Of a stretch of 64,000 nt of DNA, positions 63,623 through 64,000 are shown piece by piece. This DNA is from Pararhodobacter sp. CCB-MM2 (GTDB taxonomy: Bacteria; Pseudomonadota; Alphaproteobacteria; Rhodobacterales; Rhodobacteraceae): positions 1 to 64,000 of the forward strand of contig NZ_LRRR01000015.1 in the NCBI RefSeq assembly GCF_001691415.1, read 5' to 3'. Each line of letters starts with the position of its first letter. Position 1 is the first letter of the stretch. The notes beneath the pieces are model-generated. The model had not been told where the DNA came from. It saw only the letters and a list, made by a program, of their open reading frames with translations, and made no database searches. The translations under genes were made by a program, and so were the position numbers.

Positions 63623-64000
63623 ATGAATGTCATGACCACCCCGGTCGCCCCCGTTACCCTCGGCGAAAAGGGCCTGAGCCTGCCCCTGTCGGACGGGCAG
63701 GTTCACTACTTCAACTATTACTGGCTGCGGGACAATTGCCCGACCTCGTTCAGCGCCCAGACGCGTGAGCGCAGCTTCGACATCTTCCACCTCGACGCCG
63801 CGCCCCGCGCCGATGCCGCCGAGGTCGAGGGCGACGCGCTGGTGATCCGCTGGAATGGCGAGAACCATGTCACCCGCATGCCGCTGGCCTGGCTGGAGAA
63901 ATACACCACCGGCACGCCGCGCCATGACCCCGCCGACCTGCCGCGCAAGGCGTGGTACAGCGATCATTACCCGGACATCCCGCGCTTCAGCCAGCCGGCC
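63623..64000 (+). CDS. Gamma-butyrobetaine hydroxylase-like protein, 5' part
   Basis: The gene runs off the window end; 126 codons are visible. The N-terminal Zn-type domain (DUF971-like) is visible as VHYFNYYWLRDNCPTSFSAQ, followed by RTSF-type and WLEKY segments that precede the Fe(II)/2-oxoglutarate catalytic domain in BBOX/TMLH enzymes. These enzymes hydroxylate gamma-butyrobetaine or trimethyllysine in carnitine metabolism. The catalytic HxD motif is beyond the window, so the enzyme class is likely but not proven. The LysR gene and palindrome upstream may control it. Confidence 0.8.
   Translation, partial: MNVMTTPVAPVTLGEKGLSLPLSDGQVHYFNYYWLRDNCPTSFSAQTRERSFDIFHLDAAPRADAAEVEGDALVIRWNGENHVTRMPLAWLEKYTTGTPRHDPADLPRKAWYSDHYPDIPRFSQPA

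Overview
The window looks like chromosome from a high-GC alphaproteobacterium of the Rhodobacterales (Paracoccus/Rhodobacter-like). The reasons are the dprA-topA pair, a sucC-sucD-sucA-sucB-...-lpdA cluster, a CtrA-type response regulator, an ATTC-N8-GAAT sulfide-type operator, and very tight operons with ATGA and TGATG overlaps. I read this from protein motifs and gene order, without any database search.

Layout. 1-7.6 kb: the dprA tail, topA, a persulfide-dioxygenase-like hydrolase with a likely SqrR-type operator, a phospholipase-D-like lipoprotein, and the scoAB 3-oxoacid CoA-transferase operon. 7.6-15.6 kb: a catabolic module on the minus strand (tripartite tricarboxylate transporter TctCBA, aldehyde dehydrogenase, Tm-1-like UPF0261 protein), with a divergent IclR regulator and a class III aminotransferase on the plus strand. 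15.8-25.5 kb: the 2-oxoglutarate dehydrogenase/succinyl-CoA synthetase operon. It is interrupted by two MAPEG-like membrane proteins, an L,D-transpeptidase-like protein and a markedly lower-GC gene that resembles a uracil-DNA glycosylase. Upstream lie three GTGATC(A/G)C boxes spaced exactly 21 bp. 25.7-30.8 kb: an MFS transporter, purMN, and two poorly known proteins.

30.98-35.34 kb: a tRNA with a CAU anticodon, followed by a 4.3-kb island closed by a 12-bp copy of the tRNA 3' end. The island carries terminase small and large subunits, two phage hypotheticals and a frame-disrupted gene. That gene's C-terminus resembles the nucleoside 2-deoxyribosyltransferase-like domains found in defence proteins. 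No integrase, portal or capsid gene is present, so it is a remnant or a satellite.

35.8-54.9 kb: a large signalling region. A complete chemotaxis-type operon (cheY-cheA-cheW-mcp-cheW-cheR-cheB) ends in an unrecognised 563-residue coiled-coil protein. Next come a CtrA-like regulator and, on the opposite strand, a cysteine-free periplasmic sulfite-oxidase-like protein, a hybrid kinase with phosphotransfer domain, a multi-PAS kinase and a LuxR-type regulator, plus a separate REC-PAS-PAS-kinase-REC hybrid. No flagellar genes are in view, so the output of the che operon is open. 55-64 kb: a branched-chain-type ABC transporter (livKHMGF) with an aromatic-type aldehyde dehydrogenase and an AraC regulator, then a LysR regulator, a small secreted protein and the start of a gamma-butyrobetaine-hydroxylase-like gene.

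The best candidates for something undescribed are the che operon with its coiled-coil terminal protein, the periplasmic Mo-fold protein plus hybrid kinase module, the broken defence-like gene on the tRNA island, and the 21-bp-phased operator array upstream of sucC.
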